The notes under the pieces are model-generated. The model made no database searches and was not told where the DNA came from. It worked only from the letters and a program-made list of their open reading frames with translations. 64,000 nucleotides of DNA from Rossellomorea marisflavi (GTDB taxonomy: Bacteria > Bacillota > Bacilli > Bacillales > Bacillaceae_B): assembly GCA_003667865.1 (NCBI GenBank), contig CP033051.1, forward strand, positions 1,332,501-1,396,500, read 5' to 3'. Both the position numbers and the translations under genes were made by a program. Of the stretch, positions 8,719 through 18,077 are shown in pieces (position 1 is the stretch's first letter; the number at the start of each line of letters is the position of its first letter).

Positions 8719-8884
8719 AAAGGAAGAAATACCTTTCAATGTAGTAAGAGATTTTGACTTAATGGATGGTGGAGATCCTACAACACCTCCCATGTTTGCA
8801 TGTGAGAAATGTGGGAGCGAAATGTACCCTGAATACTATAAAGGAGTACATGGAATAGAGTACAAACTATCGGATATTCTCTAG
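8612..8884 (+). CDS. zinc-ribbon-like reading frame overlapping the transposase 3' end
   Basis: A +1-shifted open frame runs from 8612 to a TAG at 8884. Its last 65 codons read like protein: CLECH, then about 30 residues with DLMDGGDPTTPP, then CEKCGSEMYPEYY and GVHGIEYKLSDIL. That is two cysteine pairs in zinc-ribbon style. No ATG, GTG or TTG occurs before the first cysteine pair. It is therefore either reached by +1 frameshifting from the transposase (the A-rich stretch near 8645-8690 would be suitable), started at a rare codon, or a decayed gene. It ends 8 bases before the element's right hairpin. Confidence 0.45.
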   Translation, partial: LTISPVSKTRKKGKKKKNPNQTKKQSVSFVCLECHEKEEIPFNVVRDFDLMDGGDPTTPPMFACEKCGSEMYPEYYKGVHGIEYKLSDIL

Positions 8885-8891
8885 ACAAAAA

Positions 8892-8920
8892 AGGACCGGG
8901 CGGTTTTTGCCCGGTTTTTC
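8892..8920 (+). terminator. terminator / right-end hairpin of the IS91-like element
   Basis: Stem ACCGGGC / GCCCGGT, 7-base loop, T-run TTTTT. A GC-rich hairpin at the 3' end of an IS91-type element may also be the replication-origin end. Confidence 0.8.
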
Positions 8921-9002
8921 TTATGGAGTTGCTTGTGATTTTAGCGAGGGGGATGCTACAGGACATAGAAGTCCTTGTTTGTGAAAAAATGAGGTATACT
9001 GG

Positions 9003-9142
9003 CGAGCTATTGGACACAGCATATCTTATTTACAAGATATCAGGGGAAAATACTGTCTCAAATAGAGAATAAGGTCTCTCATGTCCATTAGCAACAATAA
9101 TAGTAGGAAAATGATTGAAATAAGGTCCCTGGTGTCCATTTC
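9003..9142. repeat. three-copy degenerate repeat with motif AATAAGGTCYCTNRTGTCCATT
   Basis: Similar 22-25 base segments occur near 9068-9092 (+) and 9118-9142 (+). A third, inverted copy lies near 9008-9032 (GGACACAGCATATCTTATTT). The whole stretch 8921-9166 has no gene. The one-inverted-plus-two-direct layout recalls the larger repeats at 49697-50708, which also use GGACA...TTATT motifs. Confidence 0.5.
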
Positions 9143-9166
9143 GAAATCGGCACTACACTACCCAAT

Positions 9167-9196
9167 AAAAAAAGAGCTAGGCTACAACCCAACTCT
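9167..9196 (-). terminator. terminator of the ydiL-ydiK operon
   Basis: On the minus strand: AGAGTTGGG pairs with CCTAGCTCT (two G-T pairs), loop of 6, tail TTTTTTT. The left arm overlaps the ydiK stop codon. Confidence 0.75.
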
Positions 9197-9401
9197 ACTT
9201 CTTCTGATTTAATTGCTTCTTTATTTTAAAATGAATCATGACCATACGTAATCCAGAACCAAAGTCAATGGTTGCGAGAAACACAAGCATGTAAGTGAAA
9301 AAGCCCCAACCAGACTCTTGTACGTTCTGAATGGCAAGGTATGTAAACAATACCCCAAGTATGATATAAATGATCCCTGAAAACAGGGGAGAACGTCTCA
9401 T
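9195..9401 (-). CDS. ydiK: YdiK-like small membrane protein (DUF4305)
   Basis: A 68-residue protein with two membrane helices (about residues 8-24 and 33-53) and a basic tail KIKKQLNQKK. Its place next to the CPBP protease and upstream of groES is conserved with B. subtilis ydiK. Its ATG overlaps the ydiL stop by one base (TAATG), so it is translated from the same message. No function is known to me. Confidence 0.85.
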   Translation of the reverse strand: MRRSPLFSGIIYIILGVLFTYLAIQNVQESGWGFFTYMLVFLATIDFGSGLRMVMIHFKIKKQLNQKK

Positions 9402-10141
9402 TAAAACAAGCCTCCTATAAATCCTTGAATCTGCTCATATTCTTTTAGCCATCGTTCAATGTCTTCTCTGAAAATAGACTGAATGAGAACAACCGACGTA
9501 TTCATTGCCACATGAGCAAATATTGGAACAATAATTCGTTTTGTAACTTTATATAGAAACGCAAATGTGAATCCCATCGCACTATAAATTAAGATATGAG
9601 TAAGCTCGAAATGAGCAAGAGCGAAAACAACGGAGCTTAAAAGGGCTGCAAAGAAAAAATTCATTCGATCATAGAGTACCCCAAAAATGATTTTTCGAAA
9701 GACAATTTCCTCTAATATCGGTCCAATGATGGCTGCAATAATCATGGAGAGTGGAACGCTTTCAATAATACTAATAATCACTTGCGTGTTTTCAGACCCC
9801 ATCTCGATTCCAATCAACCGTTCAATATTAATCGCAATGCTTTGAGCGGTAAAAGCAAGAAATACCCCAGCAACTGCCCAAAACGTTGAGCTGATCGGAT
9901 CTAAAGGAGTTGCACGTTCTATTTTCGTCGTTGTCTCACTCTTTCGAATGATTGCCCATACAACTAGAAGTGTTACTGTAAAGCTAAAGACTAACCAATA
10001 TCCAGGAACAATGGCTTCCATCCGTTCTGGATCAATTCCAAGTAACTTCACACCGATTACTGAAAAAAGTGGAATCCCCACAATACTGGATAATTGCATC
10101 ACAACATAAGCAATTAAAATATATCCAAAATGCTTTTTCAA
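9401..10141 (-). CDS. ydiL: CPBP intramembrane glutamic endopeptidase (YdiL-like)
   Basis: An Rce1/CPBP family membrane protease of about 246 residues with roughly eight helices. The three family motifs are present: EEIVFR (the EExxxR catalytic pair), FALAHFE (FxxxH) and HVAMN (HxxxN). The TTG start at 10141 is preferred because AAAGGAG is spaced 8 bases upstream and the product starts (M)KKHFGYI as in the family. The TTG at 10162 would be too long. Substrate unknown. Confidence 0.88.
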   Translation of the reverse strand: MKKHFGYILIAYVVMQLSSIVGIPLFSVIGVKLLGIDPERMEAIVPGYWLVFSFTVTLLVVWAIIRKSETTTKIERATPLDPISSTFWAVAGVFLAFTAQSIAINIERLIGIEMGSENTQVIISIIESVPLSMIIAAIIGPILEEIVFRKIIFGVLYDRMNFFFAALLSSVVFALAHFELTHILIYSAMGFTFAFLYKVTKRIIVPIFAHVAMNTSVVLIQSIFREDIERWLKEYEQIQGFIGGLF

Positions 10142-10374
10142 AATGATGTCTCCTTTAAACAAGCTTTGTAGTCGTACATATATATGCGTAAATCACTTAC
10201 TCAATTCTACTAGTAAATGAATTCGGGTTCAAATATATAGACTACAATTATATGAAGAGGTATAAATTTCAAGGAATAGACGTATTATAGTACGGTGCTT
10301 GGCTAGCCAATAAGTATACATAATAGGTAAAGAAACAAATGTGTTAATTTTTATAAAAATTTTAAGCAGGACTC

Positions 10375-10406
10375 TTGCAAAATGGAATCGAATTAATTAA
10401 TATAAT
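10375..10406 (+). promoter_or_regulatory. putative sigma-A promoter of groESL
   Basis: A TATAAT box lies at 10401-10406, and an alternative TAATAT box at 10398-10403 is spaced 17 bases from TTGCAA at 10375-10380. Which hexamers are used cannot be settled by eye. The site is directly upstream of the CIRCE operator. Confidence 0.6.
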
Positions 10407-10413
10407 AGTTGTG

Positions 10414-10440
10414 TTAGCACTCACTGAGTTTGAGTGCTAA
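10414..10440 (+). promoter_or_regulatory. CIRCE operator (HrcA binding site)
   Basis: A perfect TTAGCACTC-N9-GAGTGCTAA inverted repeat, the operator of the heat-shock repressor HrcA, just downstream of the -10 box. It predicts HrcA control of groES-groEL. Confidence 0.97.
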
Positions 10441-10481
10441 TAAAATAAAATTCTTACATAATTTTGAGGAGGTTGTTTCAC

Positions 10482-10766
10482 TTGTTAAAACCACTAGGTG
10501 ATCGCGTCGTAATTGAACTAGTTGAGTCAGAAGAAAAAACTGCAAGCGGTATCGTACTACCTGATTCAGCAAAGGAGAAACCACAAGAAGGTAGAGTTGT
10601 TGCTGTTGGTACAGGTCGCGTTCTTGATAACGGTGAGCGTTCTGCGTTTGACGTAACAGTAGGCGATAAAATCATCTTCAAAAAGTATGCTGGTACAGAA
10701 GTGAAATACGATGGCAAAGAATACTTAATCTTAGGTGACACTGATATTTTAGCAATCGTCGAGTAA
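10482..10766 (+). CDS. groES: co-chaperonin GroES
   Basis: The 94-residue Hsp10 lid of the GroEL chamber. A TTG start at 10482 is supported by GAGGAGG 9 bases upstream and by the standard N-terminus (M)[14 protein letters not shown]; the longer frame from 10464 starts inside the ribosome binding site. The mobile loop lies around residues 17-35 ([19 protein letters not shown]). Co-transcribed with groEL. Confidence 0.97.
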   Translation: MLKPLGDRVVIELVESEEKTASGIVLPDSAKEKPQEGRVVAVGTGRVLDNGERSAFDVTVGDKIIFKKYAGTEVKYDGKEYLILGDTDILAIVE

Positions 10767-10800
10767 TTGGATTTTTCACATAAACGAATCGAAAATATGA

Positions 10801-12456
<1,656 letters not shown>

Positions 12457-12531
12457 TAAGCCGTCTCAACCCTTGGCTTGACTGATTTTGCAAGTCATTT
12501 GCTAACAAAATGCTAACATAGGTAAAGAAAA

Positions 12532-12576
12532 AAAGGGCTTCTCTTAGTTAAAACAACTAGTGAGAAGCTCTTTTTG
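12532..12576 (+). terminator. terminator after groEL
   Basis: Stem GGGCTTCTC / GAGAAGCTC extended by imperfect TTAGTT / AACTAG pairing, with a T5 tail. The rest of 12457-12772 holds no recognisable gene. A TATGAT box at 12734-12739 may be the -10 of the merR gene. Confidence 0.8.
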
Positions 12577-12772
12577 TGTTGGAGAAAATGCTTCTCTGCG
12601 ATAGGATTAAAACTCTTCATGGATAGCAGAATCGAAATTGTTAATTCTTCTATCTGGCCTTGTTAACGCTAAGATTGATGTTAATCTCTTTTCTTTTGAT
12701 TTAGATAGTACAAATTTCTAGCCTAAAGAGGGTATGATAGTGTTAGTAAAAGAATTAGAGAGGAATTTTTAA

Positions 12773-13588
12773 ATGCAAAATCTGTTCACAATAGGAGAAA
12801 TGGCAAAACTACATAATATAACGATGAAATCACTGCGTTACTATGATGAGATTGGATTATTAAAGCCGATTCAAACTACAAGTAATGGCTATAGATACTA
12901 TTCAACGGAACAGTTTGAACAATTAAATACGATTCAGTATTTAAAGAAATTAGGGTTTTCTTTGAAGGAGATCAAGGCTCACTTTGACCATAGGGATATC
13001 GATGGCTTCTTGGATTTATTAGAGAAGCAAAAGAAACTAACCGAGCAAAAAATAAACGAATTAGAACGTGTTAACCGTAGATTTCAGAATCGTATCAATG
13101 ATATCAAATTAGCACGAGAAAGAACGGAATTAGGAGTAGTAAAAATAGTAGAGATGAAAGAAAGAAAAGTAGTAAGGTTGATGGGCAAAATAGGGTCAGA
13201 ACCAGAATTGGAGGTTTCGTTAAGACAACTGGAGAATTTGGCGAACATGAATTCCTCCATTTTCATTGGTGGTGTCGGACTTACCGTAGAATTAAATGAT
13301 ACTAAAGATAACATGTTTGACAAATATAACTCCATTTTCATCTTAATTGAGGAAGAAGATATCCAAAGCCCATTAGTCGCAACCTTTGACAAAGGTACGT
13401 ATGCCAGCATTTACTACAGGGGGGATCATCGAGATTCGTTTCAGTATTATAATATCCTGCTAGATTATATCAAGACAAATGCTCTTAACGTAACAGGTGA
13501 CTTCATCGAAAGGACGATTATTGACCATTACATTTCAAAAAATAAAGAAGATTATTTTACAGAAATACAAATACAAGTTACCTATTGA
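12773..13588 (+). CDS. MerR-family regulator with GyrI-like effector domain
   Basis: A 271-residue regulator. Residues 4-70 are a MerR helix-turn-helix (FTIGEMAKLHNITMKSLRYYDEIGLLKP). A long dimerisation helix spans about 75-115, and the C-terminal 150 residues resemble a GyrI/BmrR effector-binding domain for drug-like ligands. GAGAGGAAT precedes the ATG. It lies upstream of an MFS pump, DoxX and a CatE-like gene in the same direction, so it probably activates them in response to a toxic aromatic or cationic compound. That link is inferred from position. Confidence 0.85.
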   Translation: MQNLFTIGEMAKLHNITMKSLRYYDEIGLLKPIQTTSNGYRYYSTEQFEQLNTIQYLKKLGFSLKEIKAHFDHRDIDGFLDLLEKQKKLTEQKINELERVNRRFQNRINDIKLARERTELGVVKIVEMKERKVVRLMGKIGSEPELEVSLRQLENLANMNSSIFIGGVGLTVELNDTKDNMFDKYNSIFILIEEEDIQSPLVATFDKGTYASIYYRGDHRDSFQYYNILLDYIKTNALNVTGDFIERTIIDHYISKNKEDYFTEIQIQVTY

Positions 13589-13612
13589 CCTTCCCCTAAG
13601 GGGAAGGTTTAT
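13588..13612 (+). terminator. hairpin between merR and the MFS gene
   Basis: A near-perfect palindrome (CCTTCCCC / GGGGAAGG) overlaps the merR stop region and is followed by TTTATTATTT. It would act as a partial terminator, lowering read-through from merR into the transporter gene, or as an operator. Confidence 0.6.
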
Positions 13613-13688
13613 TATTTGTATGCTGTTTAAAAAGGACTTTTTATATGGAATTTTATTAATCAGTAATTTCAACAAAGGTGGGTTAAAA

Positions 13689-14894
13689 ATGACTACTATA
13701 AATAATAAAATTTGGTCATTTTCGTTTATTTTCGTATTGGTCTCCAATGCCTTAGTTTTTATGATATTTGAAATGCTATTACCTACCCTTCCCTTATTTG
13801 TTACGTCTATAGGTGGAGGAGCAAGCCAGGTCGGTTTAGTAACAGGAATTTTTATGTTATCAGCTATTATAATCCGACCATTTGCTGGGATTCTTGCAAC
13901 TAAATTTGATAAAAAGCTACTTTTAATTTTAGGTATTTTGACTATTGGCCTCTCTACAGGTGCCTATTACCTCTCAAGTAGCATATCAACATTATTACTT
14001 ATTCGTTTGATCCATGGGGCTGGGTTCGGTTTAGTCACAACTTACTTTGCTACCCTTGCTGCTGAGATTATTCCTAAAGATCGCCGGGGGGAGGGGATTG
14101 GCTACTTTGGTGTTGGAGAAACAGTAGCGATCTCTGTAGGTCCAATGATTGGAATTATGACTTTAGAATTATATGACTTTCAACGTTTGTTCTTTGGAGG
14201 AATGGCTGTTATTTTCTTAGCTGTTATCATGGCTATTTTTATAAAAAGAGCACCTCAAGGAAAAGAGAGAGATCAACAAGTAAGTGGGAAATTTAAACTA
14301 TTGGAGAAACGCGTTTTGTTTCCTGCACTGCTTATCTTTTTAATTGGAATTGCGGCAGGAGGGATTATGTCTTTCTTTTCTCTATATGCGATAGAGAGGG
14401 GCTTCACTCAAGTCGGTCTGTTTTTCTTATTAATTGCCGCAGCAAGTTTTATCATTCGTTTACTATCAGGAAAATTATTTGATGTGTACGGTCCATCCAT
14501 TATTCTAATACCAGGCTCTATTCTGTCTATCATCGGACTAATAATCCTGTATGTAGCAGTAAGTAATAGCATGTTTTTAATCGCAGCTACCTTTTACGGA
14601 TTCGGATTTGGTGCGATATTTCCAGCGATTCAGACATGGTGCATGAACTTAGTAGGGGAACATGAACATGAGGATGCGATGGCCACATTCTTCAATTTCT
14701 TTGATTTAGGTATTGGAGGAGGTTCCTTTATTCTTGGTCTAGTTGCCACAGTTTCATCCTATCAAGCGGTATATCTTGTCGCATCTATTGTTTATGGTGT
14801 GGTTCTAGTCATTTATCTTATTTATTTTGTGATGAAAGGACAGCTAAATAAACATCGGAAAAGTGAAGTAATAACAAATCAAGCAAACTATTAA
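13689..14894 (+). CDS. MFS transporter, drug efflux type
   Basis: A 401-residue major facilitator with about 12 helices. The start at ATG 13689 follows AAAGGTGGG, and the product begins MTTINNKIWSFSFIFVLVSNALVFM. A motif-A-like loop ATKFDKKLLLILG and the segment AEIIPKDRRGEGIGYFG match the 12-helix efflux subfamily. The longer reading frame from 13497 overlaps merR and the palindrome and is rejected. Proposed role: export of the compound sensed by the MerR protein. The substrate is not evident. Confidence 0.85.
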   Translation: MTTINNKIWSFSFIFVLVSNALVFMIFEMLLPTLPLFVTSIGGGASQVGLVTGIFMLSAIIIRPFAGILATKFDKKLLLILGILTIGLSTGAYYLSSSISTLLLIRLIHGAGFGLVTTYFATLAAEIIPKDRRGEGIGYFGVGETVAISVGPMIGIMTLELYDFQRLFFGGMAVIFLAVIMAIFIKRAPQGKERDQQVSGKFKLLEKRVLFPALLIFLIGIAAGGIMSFFSLYAIERGFTQVGLFFLLIAAASFIIRLLSGKLFDVYGPSIILIPGSILSIIGLIILYVAVSNSMFLIAATFYGFGFGAIFPAIQTWCMNLVGEHEHEDAMATFFNFFDLGIGGGSFILGLVATVSSYQAVYLVASIVYGVVLVIYLIYFVMKGQLNKHRKSEVITNQANY

Positions 14895-14968
14895 TTTTAG
14901 CGGGTATTGCTAAGGTCTATAAAAAAGGATTTGAAGGAAAATAAATAAAGTCTTTAGGAGGAACTATA

Positions 14969-15361
14969 ATGATAAATAAACAAGAAATTGGTGCACTGAT
15001 ACTACGAATGGCTTTAGGAGTTATTTTTATAGGACATGGAGCTCAAAAATTCCAAGGAGGAATAGATAACACGGTTGGATGGTTCGATAGCATTGGGCTT
15101 CCTGGATTCTTGGCTTATATAGTAGCGATTATAGAGTTAGTTGGTGGTATAGCAATGCTACTTGGTTTTGCCACTCGTATTATAGGAGGACTTTTTGTCT
15201 TCGTACTTTTAGGTGCAATTGTAACAGTACAATTTGATGCAGGTTTTATTGGAGGATACGCTTACGATCTTGCATTACTAGCGATAGCGTCTTATTTTTT
15301 ACTAAATGGAAGTAAGCTTTATTCTGTAGATTATTATATATCAAAAGCAAGAAACAAATGA
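14969..15361 (+). CDS. DoxX family membrane protein
   Basis: A 130-residue, four-helix DoxX-type protein (IGALILRMALGVIFIGHGAQK at the N-terminus, then ELVGGIAMLLGFATR). TTAGGAGGAA precedes the ATG. In B. subtilis DoxX-like proteins (MhqP, CatD) are encoded next to catechol or quinone dioxygenases and help against thiol-reactive electrophiles. The CatE-like gene directly downstream fits that pairing. Confidence 0.85.
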   Translation: MINKQEIGALILRMALGVIFIGHGAQKFQGGIDNTVGWFDSIGLPGFLAYIVAIIELVGGIAMLLGFATRIIGGLFVFVLLGAIVTVQFDAGFIGGYAYDLALLAIASYFLLNGSKLYSVDYYISKARNK

Positions 15362-15401
15362 TAATTTTGAAAGAAGGGGAGAGACCTTTACGGTGTAAAA
15401 A

Positions 15402-16370
15402 ATGAAAAAAACATGGATCATTTCGGTAATTATTATTTTAACTATTGTAGTGACACTATTTTTATTTCTAACTAAGAAAGGACGCGACGAAGATATGAGT
15501 ATGGAAACTTATACAAGGACTATGGAACCTCGAATTGGTTATGTAGAGTTGCAAGTTTCTAACCTAGAGCAGTCTTTAGCTTTTTATAAGGAATTAATAG
15601 GGTTTCAAGTGTTAGAGCGAGATGAAGAAACAGCAAAACTTTCAACAGATGGACTGGTTCCGCACCTCGTATTAAAAGAAGAAGAAATATATGTTGAAAG
15701 ACCGATAGGAACTACGGGTCTATATCACTTTGCGATTGTTGTTCCTACTAGACAGGATTTAGCTCTATCTACAAAACATTTAGTGGATAGTGGTTATCCT
15801 GTACAAGGGGCATCAGATCATCAATATAGTGAAGCGGTATATCTAGCAGATCCAGATAATAACGGAATTGAAATATATGTAGACAGAGAACCAAATCAGT
15901 GGATAAGGGATAAAAATGGTGGTTATGTCGGAGCCACTGAACCGTTAGATGGTGAGAGTTTATTCGCTGAAATAAAGGGAAGTACTTGGACTGGTTTAGC
16001 TAGTGATACAAGAATAGGTCATATACATTTACAAATATCAGACATAGAAGAATCAGAGAGATTCTATGTGGAAGCACTCGGGCTGGATATAGTTGCTAAA
16101 GATACTCATATGCTTTTTGTATCCAAAGATGCATACCACCATCATATTGGCATGAACATTTGGGCAGGAAAAGGATTGCCTACACCTCCGGAAAATGCAT
16201 TAGGATTAAAGTATTTTACCCTTCATTTTACTAAAGAAGAGTATAATAGTGCTAAAGCAAATCTTGATCATTTAAAATACAATTACATGGAGGACAATCA
16301 AACAATTATCGTTGATGATCCCTCAGGAAATAGAATAAAAATATTAATAAAAAGTGAAAAGCTGGATTAA
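15402..16370 (+). CDS. membrane-anchored CatE-like double-VOC (glyoxalase/dioxygenase) protein
   Basis: 322 residues: a membrane segment at about residues 4-24, then two VOC domains (about 45-165 and 205-320). The motifs GLYHFAIVVP, DPDNNGIEIY, IGHIHLQISD and YHHHIGMNIWAG match the CatE-type catechol-2,3-dioxygenase of B. subtilis as I remember it. Domain 1 lacks the usual first His (GYVEL) and domain 2 has Lys where the last Glu ligand normally sits (GNRIKI), so the metal site is incomplete by the textbook pattern. The N-terminal anchor is unusual for a cytosolic enzyme family. No strong ribosome site is seen; AAGAAGGGGAGAG lies 20 bases upstream. Confidence 0.75.
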   Translation: MKKTWIISVIIILTIVVTLFLFLTKKGRDEDMSMETYTRTMEPRIGYVELQVSNLEQSLAFYKELIGFQVLERDEETAKLSTDGLVPHLVLKEEEIYVERPIGTTGLYHFAIVVPTRQDLALSTKHLVDSGYPVQGASDHQYSEAVYLADPDNNGIEIYVDREPNQWIRDKNGGYVGATEPLDGESLFAEIKGSTWTGLASDTRIGHIHLQISDIEESERFYVEALGLDIVAKDTHMLFVSKDAYHHHIGMNIWAGKGLPTPPENALGLKYFTLHFTKEEYNSAKANLDHLKYNYMEDNQTIIVDDPSGNRIKILIKSEKLD

Positions 16371-16498
16371 TTTAATTCTTTCATACAGCGGAGCTCAAAT
16401 ATTCTGTTCAGTAGGAAATTCACAAAAATAAATTATTAATTGAATATCTTTGGACTTCATTGAAAATTGTACTAAAAAAATTCTAACATTCGGTTTAT

Positions 16499-16550
16499 AA
16501 AAGATGCTTCTTCATGAGTTGGTGAAACTTATTGAGAAGCATCTTTCTTT
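16499..16550 (+). terminator. terminator after the CatE-like gene
   Basis: Stem AAAGATGCTTCT / AGAAGCATCTTT around a loop of about 23 bases, followed by a short T-rich tail. Otherwise 16371-16666 holds no gene; a TAAAAT box at 16629-16634 may serve the next gene. Confidence 0.75.
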
Positions 16551-16666
16551 ATTAAACGGACCAATGGGGGTAAGACTTGTTATATTATGAGGTCTTGAAG
16601 GGAATCTGTGTAATGCTTTCGACTATGCTAAAATATGAGTAAGTGTGAATTGAAAGGGATGATTTC

Positions 16667-17236
16667 ATGACCGTTCCGGATAAAAAAGAGAAGTATTCGT
16701 ATGCCGATTATCTAATATGGGACGAAGGTGGAAGATTCGAATTAATTGATGGTGAAGTTTTTAATTTGTCTCCTGCTCCATCGCGCAGGCATCAACAGGT
16801 TCTCCGAGAGCTATCTACAGCTTTTTCGATTTTCTTGCGAGAAGAAGAATGTGAAGTTTTTTTTGCGCCTTTTGATGTACGGCTATTAGTTGAAAATAAA
16901 CAAGATGATGATATAAATAATGTAGTTCAGCCCGATTTATCGATTGTATGTGACCAGAAAAAGCTTGATGACAAGGGGTGCAATGGAGCCCCGGATATGA
17001 TCATTGAAATCCTTTCACCTTCATCTGTTAAGTTAGATCGATGGAACAAATTTCAGCTTTATGAAAAAGCAGGGGTGAAAGAGTACTGGCTTGTTGACCC
17101 GGTGAACGAATCTGTAGAAATCTATCTTTTAATCAATGAGCAATATAAATTTCAAGGAGTCTTTACAAAAGCTGATAAAATTTCCGTGAATATCTTAACC
17201 GGATTAGAATTGGACTTAAATCAAGTTTTTGAATAA
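16667..17236 (+). CDS. Uma2 family (DUF820) putative restriction-endonuclease-fold protein
   Basis: A 189-residue protein of the Uma2/DUF820 family, which has the PD-(D/E)xK nuclease fold. Key segments: YLIWDEGGRFELIDGEVF near the N-terminus, PDLSIV (about residue 84) and the family block APDMIIEILSPSS...KFQLYEKAGVKEYWLVDP (about 105-142). The proposed catalytic Asp is in PDLSIV and Glu in IIEIL. The biological role is unknown; copies are often numerous and mobile. GAAAGGGATGAT precedes the ATG. A REP-like repeat and the Fic gene follow. Confidence 0.85.
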   Translation: MTVPDKKEKYSYADYLIWDEGGRFELIDGEVFNLSPAPSRRHQQVLRELSTAFSIFLREEECEVFFAPFDVRLLVENKQDDDINNVVQPDLSIVCDQKKLDDKGCNGAPDMIIEILSPSSVKLDRWNKFQLYEKAGVKEYWLVDPVNESVEIYLLINEQYKFQGVFTKADKISVNILTGLELDLNQVFE

Positions 17237-17237
17237 A

Positions 17238-17262
17238 TTAATGTGCCTGACCCCAGTTTGTT
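17238..17262 (+). repeat. GTGCCTGACCCC repeat, single arm
   Basis: TAATGTGCCTGACCCCAGTTTG lies between uma2 and the Fic gene and matches the left arm of the palindrome at 18078-18131. The two copies bracket the Fic gene. This repeat type is common in Bacillaceae intergenic regions. Confidence 0.65.
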
Positions 17263-17282
17263 TAGTGAGAGAGGTGAAGCAA

Positions 17283-18017
17283 ATGTTCGAACATATTGAT
17301 CGAAAGAAGGAACATCTAGATGCCAATCGACCGTTACCTAAATATACAGTAAAAAGTTTACGTGAAAAATTATTACTTGAATGGACATATAATACTAATG
17401 CGATTGAAGGAAACACGTTAACGATTAACGAAACGAAGGTAGTTCTGGAAGGAATTACCGTTGGTGGCAAAACGCTACGTGAACACTTGGAGGTTCTTAA
17501 TCACCGGGATGCAATTCAATTTGTGGAGGAGATTGTACAAAAGGATGAACCTTTGTCAGAGTGGCAAATAAAGAATCTACATCGACTAGTACTTAAGGGT
17601 ATTGATGATGAATATGCAGGCTTATATCGTGACCAACAAGTTTTTATTTCTGGTGCTAAACATATACTTCCAGCTCCCTTTCTGATAAAAGAAGAAATGG
17701 AGAAGTTGATTCATTGGTACGAACAAGCAGAAACAAAAATACTGCATCCGGTTGCTCGTGGAGCTATGCTACATGCTATATTTGTTGGGATTCAACCATT
17801 TATAGCTGGAAATGGTCGGACATCACGATTGTTATTAAATTTAGAACTCATGAAAGAAGGTTTTCCTCCAATTGTAATTAAAGTGGAAAATCGGTTAGCT
17901 TATTATGGAGCATTAGATAAAGCGCATACACAAAAAGAGTATGATGACTTTACCATGTTAGTGGCAGGCGAAGTAGAAGATTCATTAAACCTTTATTTAA
18001 GTGCAATAAATACTTAG
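17283..18017 (+). CDS. Fic/DOC family protein with degenerate catalytic motif
   Basis: 244 residues from the ATG at 17283, which follows GAGGTGA; the longer frame from 17229 begins in a repeat. Fic enzymes transfer AMP or other phosphates to target proteins. An N-terminal inhibitory-type motif TNAIEG is present (residues 38-43), with the Fic core at about 90-230. The motif expected as HPFxDGNGRxxR reads Q171-PFIAGNGRTSR: the catalytic His is Gln (codon CAA at 17793) and the Asp/Glu that holds Mg is Ala175. The rest of the loop is intact. It is probably not an ordinary AMP-transferase; it may be inactive, a binding protein, or a different chemistry. Confidence 0.85.
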   Translation: MFEHIDRKKEHLDANRPLPKYTVKSLREKLLLEWTYNTNAIEGNTLTINETKVVLEGITVGGKTLREHLEVLNHRDAIQFVEEIVQKDEPLSEWQIKNLHRLVLKGIDDEYAGLYRDQQVFISGAKHILPAPFLIKEEMEKLIHWYEQAETKILHPVARGAMLHAIFVGIQPFIAGNGRTSRLLLNLELMKEGFPPIVIKVENRLAYYGALDKAHTQKEYDDFTMLVAGEVEDSLNLYLSAINT

Positions 18018-18077
18018 TAACTGGAAAGTGGAATCCCTACATCTTTTTTGACTTAAGTGCTATCATTTTACTAAATT

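Larger units (their letters stand above)
7388..8919 (+). mobile_element. IS91-family-like insertion element (ends approximate)
   Basis: A 1.5-kb unit between tatC and ydiK, genes that are adjacent in B. subtilis. It encodes an HUH Y2 transposase and a second short reading frame. Each edge carries a strong hairpin: TACCACAG / CTGTGGTA (7388-7412) on the left and ACCGGGC / GCCCGGT (8895-8915) on the right. IS91 elements move by rolling circle and leave no target duplication or terminal inverted repeats. None are seen here, so exact ends cannot be fixed by inspection. Confidence 0.75.

Noticed and set aside
12718-12740. Possible MerR-type operator (TAGCCTAAAGAGGGTA) before the regulator
   Set aside because: The dyad is very imperfect and no convincing -35 box at a 19-bp spacing could be identified.
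13497-13688. Upstream extension of the MFS transporter frame overlapping merR
   Set aside because: It runs through the merR 3' end and the palindrome; the ATG at 13689 has a good ribosome site and gives the normal length.
17229-17282. Longer N-terminus of the Fic protein
   Set aside because: The extension is translated from the GTGCCTGACCCC repeat; GAGGTGA precedes the ATG at 17283.
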